From: Microtetraspora glauca
Lineage (GTDB): Bacteria > Actinomycetota > Actinomycetes > Streptosporangiales > Streptosporangiaceae
Assembly: GCA_001570385.1 (NCBI GenBank)
Contig: BBYL01000011.1
Span: forward strand, 124,001 to 188,000
Direction: 5' to 3'
Length of the DNA: 64,000 nt
Shown one piece after another: positions 51,774-59,973 of the stretch; the stretch's first letter is position 1; the number at the start of each line of letters is the position of its first letter. The notes under the pieces were generated by a model. The model was not told the origin of the DNA and ran no database searches. It worked only from the letters and a program-made list of their open reading frames with translations. The translations under genes and the position numbers were made by a program.

Positions 51774-51923
51774 CCGCTGGCTGGGCTGAACGATGGTGTC
51801 GAGCGGGCACGGGTCCAGGGCCTCGCCGGAGGCGGCCGATATCTGTTCGTACAGCTCGATCGGGTTTCTGCCTGCCAGTTGTGCGATGCGGGTGATGCCG
51901 ACGCGTTCGAGGTAGCCGGCCAC
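51729..51923 (-). CDS. Helix-hairpin-helix protein (Cdd1-like), start unclear
   Basis: At least 64 residues (from a GTG at 51923) of a helix-hairpin-helix protein: YLERVGITRIAQLAGRNPIE and the later EALDPCPLDTIV with the C-terminal GLYARWGTSGPAR. The conserved N-terminal half-motif DLTGADLTELVNVGRAV continues upstream in the same frame to about 51990 but contains no ATG, GTG or TTG before an in-frame TGA inside the MFS gene. The true start is therefore lost or non-canonical (a GTG internal to the motif is used here). It follows the MFS gene with little or no gap. Probable DNA-binding role by family only. Confidence 0.6.
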   Translation of the reverse strand: MAGYLERVGITRIAQLAGRNPIELYEQISAASGEALDPCPLDTIVQPSQREGLYARWGTSGPAR

Positions 51924-51996
51924 CGCCCGGCCGACGTTGACCAGTTCGGTGAGGTCGGCACCGGTGAGGTCCGCTCGGTCGCTGCCCGACCCCCGT

Positions 51997-53355
51997 CTAC
52001 AGGGCCGCGGCGGGGCGCCGGGAGGAGACGGTGAGCCAGACGGCGAAGATCCCGACGACCACGGCGACGGCCGCCCCCAGGACGCCGTAACCGGCGAAGC
52101 CGACGATCGCCCCGGCCAGGATCGTTCCGGTGGCGCCGCAGACGTTCATCAGCAGGTCGGACATGCCCTGCACGGCCGGGCGGCGCTCGATCGGCACCGC
52201 CTCGGTCAGCATCGCCGAGCCGGAGACCAGCCCGCACGACCAGCCGACGCCGAGCAGCAGGAGCCCGGCGCCGACCTGCGGGACGTCGTGGTGCCCCGCC
52301 GATCCGGCGAGGAGGGCGGCGCAGATCAGCACGCCCATGCCGACGAGCATGACGTTCCGCCTGCCGATGCGGTCGGCGAGCCAGCCGACGACCGGCGACA
52401 ACACGTACATTCCGGCGATGTGCACGCTGATCACGATGCCGATGACCGAGATGGACGCGCCCTCGTGGTCGAGATGCACCGGCGTCATCGACATGACCGA
52501 GACCATGGCGGTGTGGCTGATCGCGATGCCGGCCAGCGCCCGGCGGGCCTGCGGCGCCTGACGGAGCGCCTCCCAGGCGGTGCGGAGCGTCCGGCCGCCG
52601 CGGTCCGGTGCGGCCGCGACGCGGCTCCTGGGCCCGCTCGCGGGGGCATCCGTGCCCGCTTCCGACGGCGCTGCCGGGTCGAGCGGCGTGACGGGGTCGA
52701 GCGGCGTGACCGGCTCGGCGATCCGCCGGGCGAGGATGAACGGGTCGGGACGCAGCCCGACGTTGATGATCAGCGCGGTGACCGCGAAGGTGAGCGCGGA
52801 GAGCGCGAACGGCCCGGCGGCGCCGCTCAGGCCCAGCGGCTCGGCCACCGCCTCGGCGGGCTCGACCAGGTTGGGGCCGGCGACGGTGCCGACGGTGGAG
52901 GCCCAGACCACCCACGAGAGATGCCGGGCGGCGTGGCCCGGAGGGGCGAGATCGGTCGCCGAGTAGCGCGCGGCCAGGTTGCCCGCGCTCCCGCCGCCCA
53001 CGAGGACGAGGCCCGCGAGCAGGAGCTGCCACGATGCGAGCGCGATCGCCACGACAGCGATGACGGAGCCCGCGAAGGCGCAGGCGTAGGCGAGGGTCAG
53101 CCCGGCCCGCCGCCCGCCGCGCCCGGCGGCGCGGGCGGTGGGCAGCGCGAGCAGCGCCGCGCCGAGCACGGTGGCGGTACCGGCGAACCCGCTGATCACC
53201 GTGGACCCGGACAGGCGGTTCACGACCAGGGAGCTGAGGGCCAGGCCGACGGCGACTCCCGCCCCGCCGACGGTCTGCGCGGCGGACAGCACGATCAGCA
53301 CGCGCCGCTGCACACGAGACACATCTATGGGGATTTTGAGGGGAGTCGTCGTCAT
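51997..53355 (-). CDS. MFS transporter
   Basis: A 452-residue major facilitator transporter with 12 predicted transmembrane helices. The cytoplasmic loop after helix two (PTARAAGRGGRRAGLTLAYA) and after helix eight (GWLADRIGRRNVMLVGMGVL) are the MFS family signatures. The central loop contains a repeat EPVTPLDPVTPLDPAAPSE, encoded by an 18-bp direct repeat near 52680-52715. The substrate is not evident; drug or sugar efflux is the usual default. It is adjacent to the HHH gene. Confidence 0.88.
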   Translation of the reverse strand: MTTTPLKIPIDVSRVQRRVLIVLSAAQTVGGAGVAVGLALSSLVVNRLSGSTVISGFAGTATVLGAALLALPTARAAGRGGRRAGLTLAYACAFAGSVIAVVAIALASWQLLLAGLVLVGGGSAGNLAARYSATDLAPPGHAARHLSWVVWASTVGTVAGPNLVEPAEAVAEPLGLSGAAGPFALSALTFAVTALIINVGLRPDPFILARRIAEPVTPLDPVTPLDPAAPSEAGTDAPASGPRSRVAAAPDRGGRTLRTAWEALRQAPQARRALAGIAISHTAMVSVMSMTPVHLDHEGASISVIGIVISVHIAGMYVLSPVVGWLADRIGRRNVMLVGMGVLICAALLAGSAGHHDVPQVGAGLLLLGVGWSCGLVSGSAMLTEAVPIERRPAVQGMSDLLMNVCGATGTILAGAIVGFAGYGVLGAAVAVVVGIFAVWLTVSSRRPAAAL

Positions 53356-53391
53356 GAGTGAAGTTTGCCATGGCTCATGACGGACATTTCA

Positions 53392-55686
53392 TTACTCTGG
53401 CGTGAAGCTACCCCAAAGCGCCTGGCGTACGCTCGCGGCGGAATCGTTCCAGCCGTAGTCGGGCGACGTGACGGTGATCGAGTACGCCCGGTCGTCGACC
53501 TCGAGGTAGCGGGTCAGCCGATGCATGGTGACCTGGCTGGAATCGGTGTAGGTGTACTCCCAGTCGGCGGCCGGCCAGCGGTAGTCGGCCGCGCTCAGGT
53601 TCACCTGCGTGTAGTCGTCGTACTTGGCCTGCTGCTCCGCCACCCTGAGCGCGGGCAGACCGCCGTCGGAGATCGTGCGGACCACGATCGTCTGCGCGCT
53701 GTCCTTGGGGCCGGAGAACGTGGTGGCGCCCGACTCCGAGGCCACCGTCCACTCCTTCGGCACGGCGATGGAGACGCCGCCGCCGGACAGGGTCTGGTAT
53801 CCCTTGGGCGTCACGAAGTCGCCCTCGGCGCCGCCGTCCTTCCCGCCTTCCCCGCCCGCGTCTCCGGCCTTCACCGGGGCGGAGCTCGGCTCTCCGGCGG
53901 ACCGGACGCCCTGGTCGCCGGAGCCGCCGGGAAGCACCAGGAGGACGACCGCGACGATCACGCCGATGACCGCGACCGCCGCCACGGCGATCAGCACGGT
54001 GGAGCGGCTGCCCCGCTCGCCGGACGGCTTCTGGCCCTCGGCGCGGCGGCGCCCTCCGGACCGGCTCGCACTCCTGCCCCGGCCGGCGGTCCCGATGGCT
54101 TCGGCGGTCCCGTTGCTCGCAGCGGCGCCGGAGTTGTCGGCGCCCGTGGAGCTCCTGGAGCTCCTGGAGCTCCTGGAACCCCTCGACCCGGAGCCCGGGT
54201 CCGGCTCGGGCTTGCTGTGTGCGCCCTCGACGCGCCTCCTGACCCGCCCGGGGCCGGTCGCGAAGGGGTCGTCCGGGTCGATGCCCGGATCCCGCCCCAG
54301 GCGGCCGGGAAGGTCGGAGGGAGCGGGAGCGGGCCACATCGCGTCGGCCCTGCGTTCCGGCGCGTGCGTGGATCCCGACGGGGAGGTCAGCGGGTCGAAC
54401 GGCGGCGCGGACCCGAACAGCGGTGCGGAGCCGAACGGGACGGAGGCGCCGTCCGTGCCGTGCCGTACGGGAACGGGGGGAGCGAGAGGCGCCGAGAGCG
54501 GGTCGCGCGTCGGCGTGGCGTGCCCGCCGGTGGCGCCCGTCGTGCCCGGCCGGGCCGGGGAGCCGCCGTCCACGCGGTGGGCGCCGGAGGTCTGCGCGGC
54601 GGAGTACCCGCCCGACGGGCTCGCCATCGGGTCGAACGGAACGCGGATCGGGCCCGACGGCGTCTCGATGATGCGCGACGGCAGCGGTCCGGAGGGCATG
54701 TCCAGCGGCGGCAGCAACTGTGCGGGAGTGGAGTCCTGCGGGGTCGGCATCGCGCCCCGGTTTCCGGGTGTCGTGATCCCCGCTCCGTGGCTCTGCAGGA
54801 CGCGTTCCAGCATGTCCGCGACCTGCGCGGCCCCGATCCGGTCGGCGGGGTTCTTGCGAAGCAGGCCCTCGATGACGGGCAACAGGGTTCCGGCGCGCTG
54901 CGGCCGGGCCGGTTCCCGCGTGAGCACGGCGCCGAGCACGGCCACCGCGTCCGGCCCCTCGTACGGCGGGCGGCCCTCGACAGCGGCGTAGAGGGTGGCG
55001 CCGAACGACCACAGGTCCGCCGCGTGCGTGATCGGGCGGCCCTGGAGCCGCTCCGGCGGGATGTAGGCGGGCGATCCCATCAGCAGGCCGGTCTGGGTGA
55101 TCGTGACGTCGCCCTCGATCGCGGCGATGCCGAAGTCGGTGAGCACCACCCGGTCGGCGGTGAGCAGCACGTTGCCCGGCTTGACGTCACGGTGCAGGAT
55201 CCCGGCCGCGTGCGCGTGGCGCAGCGCGTCCAGCACGCGGATGCCGATCTCGGCGGCCTGCACGACGGGCAGCGGCCCGCTCTGCCGTACGGCCTGCTCC
55301 AGGGACCAGGCGCGGACCAGTTCCATGACGATCCAGGGTCGCCCGTCCTCCTCCACGACGTCGTGGACGGTGACGATGCCCGGGTGGCTGAGCCGTGCCG
55401 CCGAACGCGCCTCGCGCAGCATGCGCTGGTGGGCGCCGTGGGTGCCCGCCTGGTCGAGACCGAACGGCAAGATGAGCTCCTTGACCGCGACGTCGCGGTC
55501 GAGCAGGACGTCATGGGCGTGCCAGACCATGCCCATGCCGCCGCGGCCGACCGGTGAGAGGAGGCGGTAACGCCTGCCGACGAGCCGTCCCTGCCCCTCG
55601 GGCACCGGTCCGGCCGTACTTCCTCCGATGGGACCCTGACCCTCCGGCATGGAGGGGACCATACCGAGCAAGCGATCGGTTGTCAT
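53392..55686 (-). CDS. Transmembrane serine/threonine protein kinase
   Basis: A 764-residue receptor-type kinase. Kinase domain at about residues 40-300: glycine loop GRGGMGMVWHAHD, ATP-lysine Lys69 (DVAVKEL), catalytic ILHRDVKPGNVLL (Asp167) and DFG at 184-186. A Pro/Gly/Ser-rich cytoplasmic linker of some 250 residues follows, including a RSSRSSRSS run from a 9-bp repeat at 54150-54182. A single transmembrane helix (VLIAVAAVAVIGVIVAVVLLV) leads to an extracellular domain without PASTA repeats (TPKGYQTLSGGGVSIAVPKE, then WPAADWEYTYTDSSQVTMHR). The ligand is unknown. Neighbours suggest no pathway. Confidence 0.92.
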   Translation of the reverse strand: MTTDRLLGMVPSMPEGQGPIGGSTAGPVPEGQGRLVGRRYRLLSPVGRGGMGMVWHAHDVLLDRDVAVKELILPFGLDQAGTHGAHQRMLREARSAARLSHPGIVTVHDVVEEDGRPWIVMELVRAWSLEQAVRQSGPLPVVQAAEIGIRVLDALRHAHAAGILHRDVKPGNVLLTADRVVLTDFGIAAIEGDVTITQTGLLMGSPAYIPPERLQGRPITHAADLWSFGATLYAAVEGRPPYEGPDAVAVLGAVLTREPARPQRAGTLLPVIEGLLRKNPADRIGAAQVADMLERVLQSHGAGITTPGNRGAMPTPQDSTPAQLLPPLDMPSGPLPSRIIETPSGPIRVPFDPMASPSGGYSAAQTSGAHRVDGGSPARPGTTGATGGHATPTRDPLSAPLAPPVPVRHGTDGASVPFGSAPLFGSAPPFDPLTSPSGSTHAPERRADAMWPAPAPSDLPGRLGRDPGIDPDDPFATGPGRVRRRVEGAHSKPEPDPGSGSRGSRSSRSSRSSTGADNSGAAASNGTAEAIGTAGRGRSASRSGGRRRAEGQKPSGERGSRSTVLIAVAAVAVIGVIVAVVLLVLPGGSGDQGVRSAGEPSSAPVKAGDAGGEGGKDGGAEGDFVTPKGYQTLSGGGVSIAVPKEWTVASESGATTFSGPKDSAQTIVVRTISDGGLPALRVAEQQAKYDDYTQVNLSAADYRWPAADWEYTYTDSSQVTMHRLTRYLEVDDRAYSITVTSPDYGWNDSAASVRQALWGSFTPE

Positions 55687-55806
55687 GCGCTGGTCCCCAA
55701 TTCTGGCTCAGTCCGCACAAATCCCCCCAAGACCCGATCCGCGCGAATTCACAAGATATGTGAGGTTGGCAACCGATATTAGGGTCAATCCAGGGTCAAA
55801 GGGAAT

Positions 55807-57201
55807 TCATGCCTTCGCCAGGGCCTCCAGCGCGGCGGTGAACGCCTCCACGGGAGGACTGACCAGACCCGCTCCGACCTGGCCTGTTCCCGCGACGCGA
55901 CCGGCGATACCGGTGTTGACGACCGGAAGCACGCCGGTACGCGCGACGAGGGTGACGTCGACGCCCACCGGAGTGCCGCGGAACCCGAGCCCCGGGATCT
56001 GGTACGCCGGATGCTCCGCCAGGGTGATCTCGTACATCGAGGTCGTCGCCGCGACGGCGTCCGACACGTCACCGCCGACGAAGCGCACGATCGCCGGCGC
56101 GGCCGCCATGGCGAAGCCGCCCAGCCCCGTCGTCTCCGTGATCGTGGAGTCGCCGATGTCCGGGTTGGCGTCCGCCGGGCCGTACGCGCCGAGGTAGAGA
56201 CCGTCGGGAACCCCGGCGGGGCCGGTGAACCAGCGGTCCCCGAGCCCGGAAACCTGGATTCCGAAATCGGTCCCATTGCGCGCCATCGCCACCACGAGGC
56301 TGGAGCCGGGCACATCTCTCGCGGCGTCGGCGCTCACTTTCGCCGCCGCCATTCCCGCGTTCAGGAAGAAATGATCGTTTCCATTGATAAATCGCAACAC
56401 CTCCGCGGCGTGCTCGGGCGCGGCCTCCACGATGGCGGGCGCCAGCTCGCGCACCATCAGCGAGGTCGCCGCGCGGTTGCGGTTGTGGAGCTCGTCGCCC
56501 ATCTGCAGGGCCTGCGCGACCAGGGCGCGCAGGTCGAGCGGCCCGCTCCTGTCCAGCGCAGCCCGGAGCACCGGGCCCAGCACGTCGCCCATCCAGCGCA
56601 GCCTGTCGATCACCTCCGGGCCGTACGCGCCGTACCGCAGCACCTTGCCCAGGCCCTCGTTCAGCGAGCAGTAGGCGGTGCCGCCGTGTTCGGCGTCCGT
56701 GACCTCCAGCATCCACATCGAGGGGCTGACCAGGCCCGCCATCGGCCCGACCGTCCGGTGATGGTGGCAGGAGTCGAGCGTGATGCCGGACCCCGCGGCC
56801 AGCCGGTCCTCCGCGTCCTTCGGAGAGGAGGCGAGTCCCTCGAAGAGCATCGCGCCGATCAGGGCCCCCCGCATGGGGCCGGAGGCGCGCTCCCAGGTGA
56901 TCGGCGGCCCCGCGTGCAGGAAGGTGCCGGGTTCCAGGCCGAGGACGTCACGGGCCGGGCGTACGCCGACGAGCATGGGCCGGGCGGACACCATCCGGCC
57001 GACGGCGGTCGCGTTGGCCCGCTCCCTGCGCGGATCGGCGAGCACCCGGGCCAGGGCGGCGGCGGTGCCGGGGAGAGGCGGGCGCCAGTCGACCTCGATC
57101 CTCGCCACGGCCTGCTGGTCCAGCGCCTCGCCGAGCACCGCGGTCCCGGCCGTGATCACGTGGGGCTCACGGCTCAGCATCGACAGCGTCATCGAGGTCA
57201 T
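55807..57201 (-). CDS. allG: DUF1116 protein, AllG-like oxamate carbamoyltransferase subunit
   Basis: A 464-residue DUF1116/YlbE protein. Family segments are SGPMRGALIGAMLFEGLASS, LDSCHHHRTVGPMAGLVSPS, FLNAGMAAAKVSADAARDVPGSSLVVAMARNGTDFGIQVSGLGDRWF (in part) and a C-terminal GTGQVGAGLVSPP. In E. coli the FdrA, YlbE and YlbF proteins were shown to form an oxamate carbamoyltransferase (AllFGH) in allantoin breakdown. This protein is downstream of an FdrA-like and a DUF2877 gene in the same operon. Function by homology and context, so moderately sure. Confidence 0.82.
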   Translation of the reverse strand: MTSMTLSMLSREPHVITAGTAVLGEALDQQAVARIEVDWRPPLPGTAAALARVLADPRRERANATAVGRMVSARPMLVGVRPARDVLGLEPGTFLHAGPPITWERASGPMRGALIGAMLFEGLASSPKDAEDRLAAGSGITLDSCHHHRTVGPMAGLVSPSMWMLEVTDAEHGGTAYCSLNEGLGKVLRYGAYGPEVIDRLRWMGDVLGPVLRAALDRSGPLDLRALVAQALQMGDELHNRNRAATSLMVRELAPAIVEAAPEHAAEVLRFINGNDHFFLNAGMAAAKVSADAARDVPGSSLVVAMARNGTDFGIQVSGLGDRWFTGPAGVPDGLYLGAYGPADANPDIGDSTITETTGLGGFAMAAAPAIVRFVGGDVSDAVAATTSMYEITLAEHPAYQIPGLGFRGTPVGVDVTLVARTGVLPVVNTGIAGRVAGTGQVGAGLVSPPVEAFTAALEALAKA

Positions 57202-57218
57202 CGGGCTCCTATCGGGTC

Positions 57219-57263
57219 GGTTCGCGTCTCGGAGGTTCGCGTCTCAGGGGTTCGCGCCGTAGA
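57219..57263. repeat. Three 15-bp tandem repeats between fdrA-like and DUF1116 genes
   Basis: GGTTCGCGTCTCGGA, GGTTCGCGTCTCAGG and GGTTCGCGCCGTAGA follow one another. They occupy much of the 99-bp gap before the DUF1116 start and have no obvious role. Confidence 0.6.
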
Positions 57264-57300
57264 GGGGCGCGTCTCCAGGGGTCGCACGGGGACGGCGGTC

Positions 57301-58737
57301 TCAGGCACCGGCGTGAGCGCGCGCGAGCTCACGCGCGTGGCGCGCGGCCGCCGCGTTGGACGTGAACACCGCGGCGCCCGCCTCGTTCAGCCGGGCCGCC
57401 TGGGCGCGCAGGCCCTGCGGGTCGCCGTCCGTGCCGACGAGCGCGACCACCACGGCGACGCCGCGCTCGCACGCCCGCGCGACGCCCGGCGCCAGCCGTG
57501 CGGACGGATCCGGGTCGGCGCCCTGCCCCAGCACCACGTCGAGGAGGACCACCCCCGACTCGACGGCGTCCAGCGCCTCCAGGCGGAGCGTCGGGTCGAT
57601 CATCGGGTGGGCGCGGCCCCGCGTGTACTCGTCGTCGCCGAAGTCGGTGAACTCGCCCGTCCCGGCGATCAGGGCGGCCTCGGTGCAGAGCGTGCCGCCC
57701 GAGTACAGCCCGCGCAGCGGCCCCCGTACCGCGTCGCCGGCCGGCCCGGATGTGCCCTCCGAGACGGCGTGCTCCGCCGGCGACGCGGGCCATGCGGGCC
57801 ATTCGGGCACCTCGCGACCGAGGGCGCCCAGCACCCGCTCCACGGCGGTCGTGAGGTCGTCCTGGCCCGGCCCGAGCAGCGCCGCGACGACCTTCGTGCC
57901 GAGCCCCAGATCCTGTACGGCCCGCGCCACCTCGGCGGCGGGCGGCTTGGAGACGAGCACGATCAGCTCGGTGGCGGGGTCGGCGTCGAGGGCGCGCAGG
58001 GCCTGGATCGTCGAGCGTCCGCCCACCTCGGCCGACAGGTCGCGCCCGCCCACCCCGAGCAGGTGGCTCACGCCCACGCCGGCCAGGTCGAGCAGGCTCG
58101 TCACCTGCTGCGCTCCCGTACCCGAGGCGGCCACGACGCCGACCGGGCCCGGCCGGAGCACGTTGGCGAAGCCGAGCCCCGCACCGCCGATCACGGCGGT
58201 CCCGCAGTCGGGCCCCATCACGAGGACGCCCTGCTCCCGCGCGCGGTCCTTGAGGAGGATCTCCTGCTCGACCGGGACGTTGTCACTGAAGATCATGACG
58301 GAGATCCCCGCCTCGACGGCGTCGACGGCCTCCAGGAAGGCGTACTCCCCGGGCACGCTCACCAGGGCGACCGTCGCGTCCCCGGACCGTGCCGCGGACC
58401 GTGCCGCCGCGCGAGCCGCCGACCGCGTGGTGCGCGGAGGTGCTTCCTCCCTTCGCGAGCCGCTCGCCGCGCCCCGGGCCGCGAGCTGTCGCTCCAGCTC
58501 GCACGCGGCCTCCTGTACGGCGTCCTCCGACGAGGCCCTGATCGCGACGAGCAGATCGCCCGGCGTGGCCGGGGGCACCGAGAAGCCCGCGTCGCACGCC
58601 AGACCCACGTTGAGCTCGGTGGCCATCGCGACGATCGCGACGCTCACCCCTGGCCGCCCGGCAAGCGCCTGGCTGACCCGCATCAGGCTCACCGAGTCGT
58701 GGTAGACCCCCGCGCGTACTTCCACCAGATCGTTCAA
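57301..58737 (-). CDS. fdrA: FdrA-like (AllF) oxamate carbamoyltransferase subunit
   Basis: A 478-residue acyl-CoA-synthetase-like protein. The N-terminal domain (GVYHDSVSLMRVSQALAGRP) is followed by an Ala/Arg-rich linker at about residues 95-120 and a CoA-binding-type Rossmann domain with DNVPVEQEILLKDRAREQGV and VMGPDCGTAVIGGAGLGFAN. A second domain has GLYSGGTLCTEAALI and HPMIDPTLRLEAL. It begins with TTG overlapping the DUF2877 stop (TTGA). FdrA-type proteins form oxamate carbamoyltransferase with DUF1116 and DUF2877 proteins, transferring the carbamoyl group to phosphate. This enzyme would yield oxamate and carbamoyl phosphate from oxalurate. Confidence 0.88.
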   Translation of the reverse strand: MNDLVEVRAGVYHDSVSLMRVSQALAGRPGVSVAIVAMATELNVGLACDAGFSVPPATPGDLLVAIRASSEDAVQEAACELERQLAARGAASGSRREEAPPRTTRSAARAAARSAARSGDATVALVSVPGEYAFLEAVDAVEAGISVMIFSDNVPVEQEILLKDRAREQGVLVMGPDCGTAVIGGAGLGFANVLRPGPVGVVAASGTGAQQVTSLLDLAGVGVSHLLGVGGRDLSAEVGGRSTIQALRALDADPATELIVLVSKPPAAEVARAVQDLGLGTKVVAALLGPGQDDLTTAVERVLGALGREVPEWPAWPASPAEHAVSEGTSGPAGDAVRGPLRGLYSGGTLCTEAALIAGTGEFTDFGDDEYTRGRAHPMIDPTLRLEALDAVESGVVLLDVVLGQGADPDPSARLAPGVARACERGVAVVVALVGTDGDPQGLRAQAARLNEAGAAVFTSNAAAARHARELARAHAGA

Positions 58738-59801
58738 GGACGCTTCCTCCCGCGGCTTCCGGCGCTGAATGCCGTGCTGAATGCCGTACTGCCCGATGCG
58801 CTACCCGCTGTGCTGATCGCCGTGCCGCCTGTCGTACCGATGTCCCCGATGTCCGTGCCGATGTCCAGGCCGTTCTCCGAACCGCAGGAACGGCCCGTGG
58901 GCCACGAACGCAGCGCGAGAACGGCGGCCAGGCCCGTGCGCACGCCCCAGGCGAGGTCGGCGCCGGAGGTGTGCCCGAGGCGCAGCAGGCGGTGCACCGC
59001 CGAGTCGAGCGGCTGCTGTCCCGCGACGCCGCGCAGCACGCCGAGCACCTCCGAACTGGCCTCGCCGCGCGCCGCGCAGTGGAGCAGCGTGGCGGAGATG
59101 GGCGTCGTCCGCGCGCGGGCGTCGTAGGTCACCGCCGCGGCCAGCCAGTCGGCCAGCCACACGGCGCGCGGGGCGGCCGCGGCGAGGCCCAGATGGCGCA
59201 GCGTCACCAGCAGCCCGCACAGCATGTCGTCGCCGCTGGGCGTCAGCCCCGGCCCGAGACCGAGCAGTCGTTCCGCCGCCATGATGCCGTCCACCAGGGA
59301 ACCCGACCGGCACCCGGCGGAGAGCAGCCCGGGGGCGCCGGTGACGTCCAGGCCCGGCTGCCGCTGCGCCCGTACGCAGATGTCGTCGAGTAGCGGCAAG
59401 GCCCGCGCGAGGCGGGCCGGATCGGCGGCGCCGAGCGGCGGCGCCGGATCCCACCAGCGCCGGACCCGCACAGCGACGCCGCCCAGTCCGATGGAGCCCT
59501 CCCCGACCCAGCACTCGTCCCCCAGGGGAAGACGGTCGAGCGGCCCGGACAGCACCACCGCGTTGGGCAGGCGGGTGGCCTCCCCGCTGACCAGGGCGAT
59601 GACGTGCGGCTCCCACTCGCTCCTGACCTCCAGATAGACCGCGAGCGGGAACGCCGCCAGCACGCGGGCGGGACGGCGCGGTGATTCGAGCGCCGGGCGC
59701 AGCGCGACGCTGGCGGCCCCCCCGATCTGGGTGCGACCTCCCACGCCTCCCGGCGGACGTGCCGGGGAGCGCCGCGCTCTCGGACGTGTGTCGACAGTCA
59801 T
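58734..59801 (-). CDS. allH: DUF2877 protein, AllH-like oxamate carbamoyltransferase subunit
   Basis: A 355-residue DUF2877/YlbF-like protein. The family core is LLGLGPGLTPSGDDMLCGLL with the following CRSGSLVDG. The final 45 residues are a low-complexity tail (NGLDIGTDIGDIGTTGG and then repeated STAFSTAFSAGS) that the family does not have, encoded by short DNA repeats near 58760-58870. The ATG at 59801 opens the operon DUF2877 - fdrA - DUF1116 and is divergent from a PucR-type regulator. Role inferred from homology to E. coli AllH. Confidence 0.82.
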   Translation of the reverse strand: MTVDTRPRARRSPARPPGGVGGRTQIGGAASVALRPALESPRRPARVLAAFPLAVYLEVRSEWEPHVIALVSGEATRLPNAVVLSGPLDRLPLGDECWVGEGSIGLGGVAVRVRRWWDPAPPLGAADPARLARALPLLDDICVRAQRQPGLDVTGAPGLLSAGCRSGSLVDGIMAAERLLGLGPGLTPSGDDMLCGLLVTLRHLGLAAAAPRAVWLADWLAAAVTYDARARTTPISATLLHCAARGEASSEVLGVLRGVAGQQPLDSAVHRLLRLGHTSGADLAWGVRTGLAAVLALRSWPTGRSCGSENGLDIGTDIGDIGTTGGTAISTAGSASGSTAFSTAFSAGSRGRKRP

Positions 59802-59881
59802 CGAACCTCCCGTTGAGCGCGTCAGAGCCGACGCTAGAACGCCGCCCCTGAGCTCCGTACGGAGAAAGCTGCCAACAGTGG

Positions 59882-59895
59882 GCCAAATGCTTGGC
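59882..59895. promoter_or_regulatory. Palindrome 1 in the allH-pucR divergent promoter
   Basis: GCCAAATGCTTGGC: perfect GCCAA/TTGGC arms around four bases, containing the TTGG half-site seen in PucR-type boxes. It lies 80-95 bp from both starts. Confidence 0.5.
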
Positions 59896-59910
59896 TCTTC
59901 CTGACAGTCG

Positions 59911-59927
59911 GATTGTTCGGCACAATC
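59911..59927. promoter_or_regulatory. Palindrome 2 in the allH-pucR divergent promoter
   Basis: GATTGTTCGGCACAATC: perfect 6-bp GATTGT/ACAATC arms with a 5-bp centre. It is the most symmetrical short site in the 172-bp gap and probably binds a dimeric regulator. Confidence 0.55.
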
Positions 59928-59973
59928 GGCCTGAGCCGTACATATCCCCCGAAGCTCAACCCCGGAGCGCACG

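Noticed and set aside
56011..59127. 1038-codon frame antisense to the allFGH-like operon
   Set aside because: Codon-shadow of three well-supported minus-strand genes.
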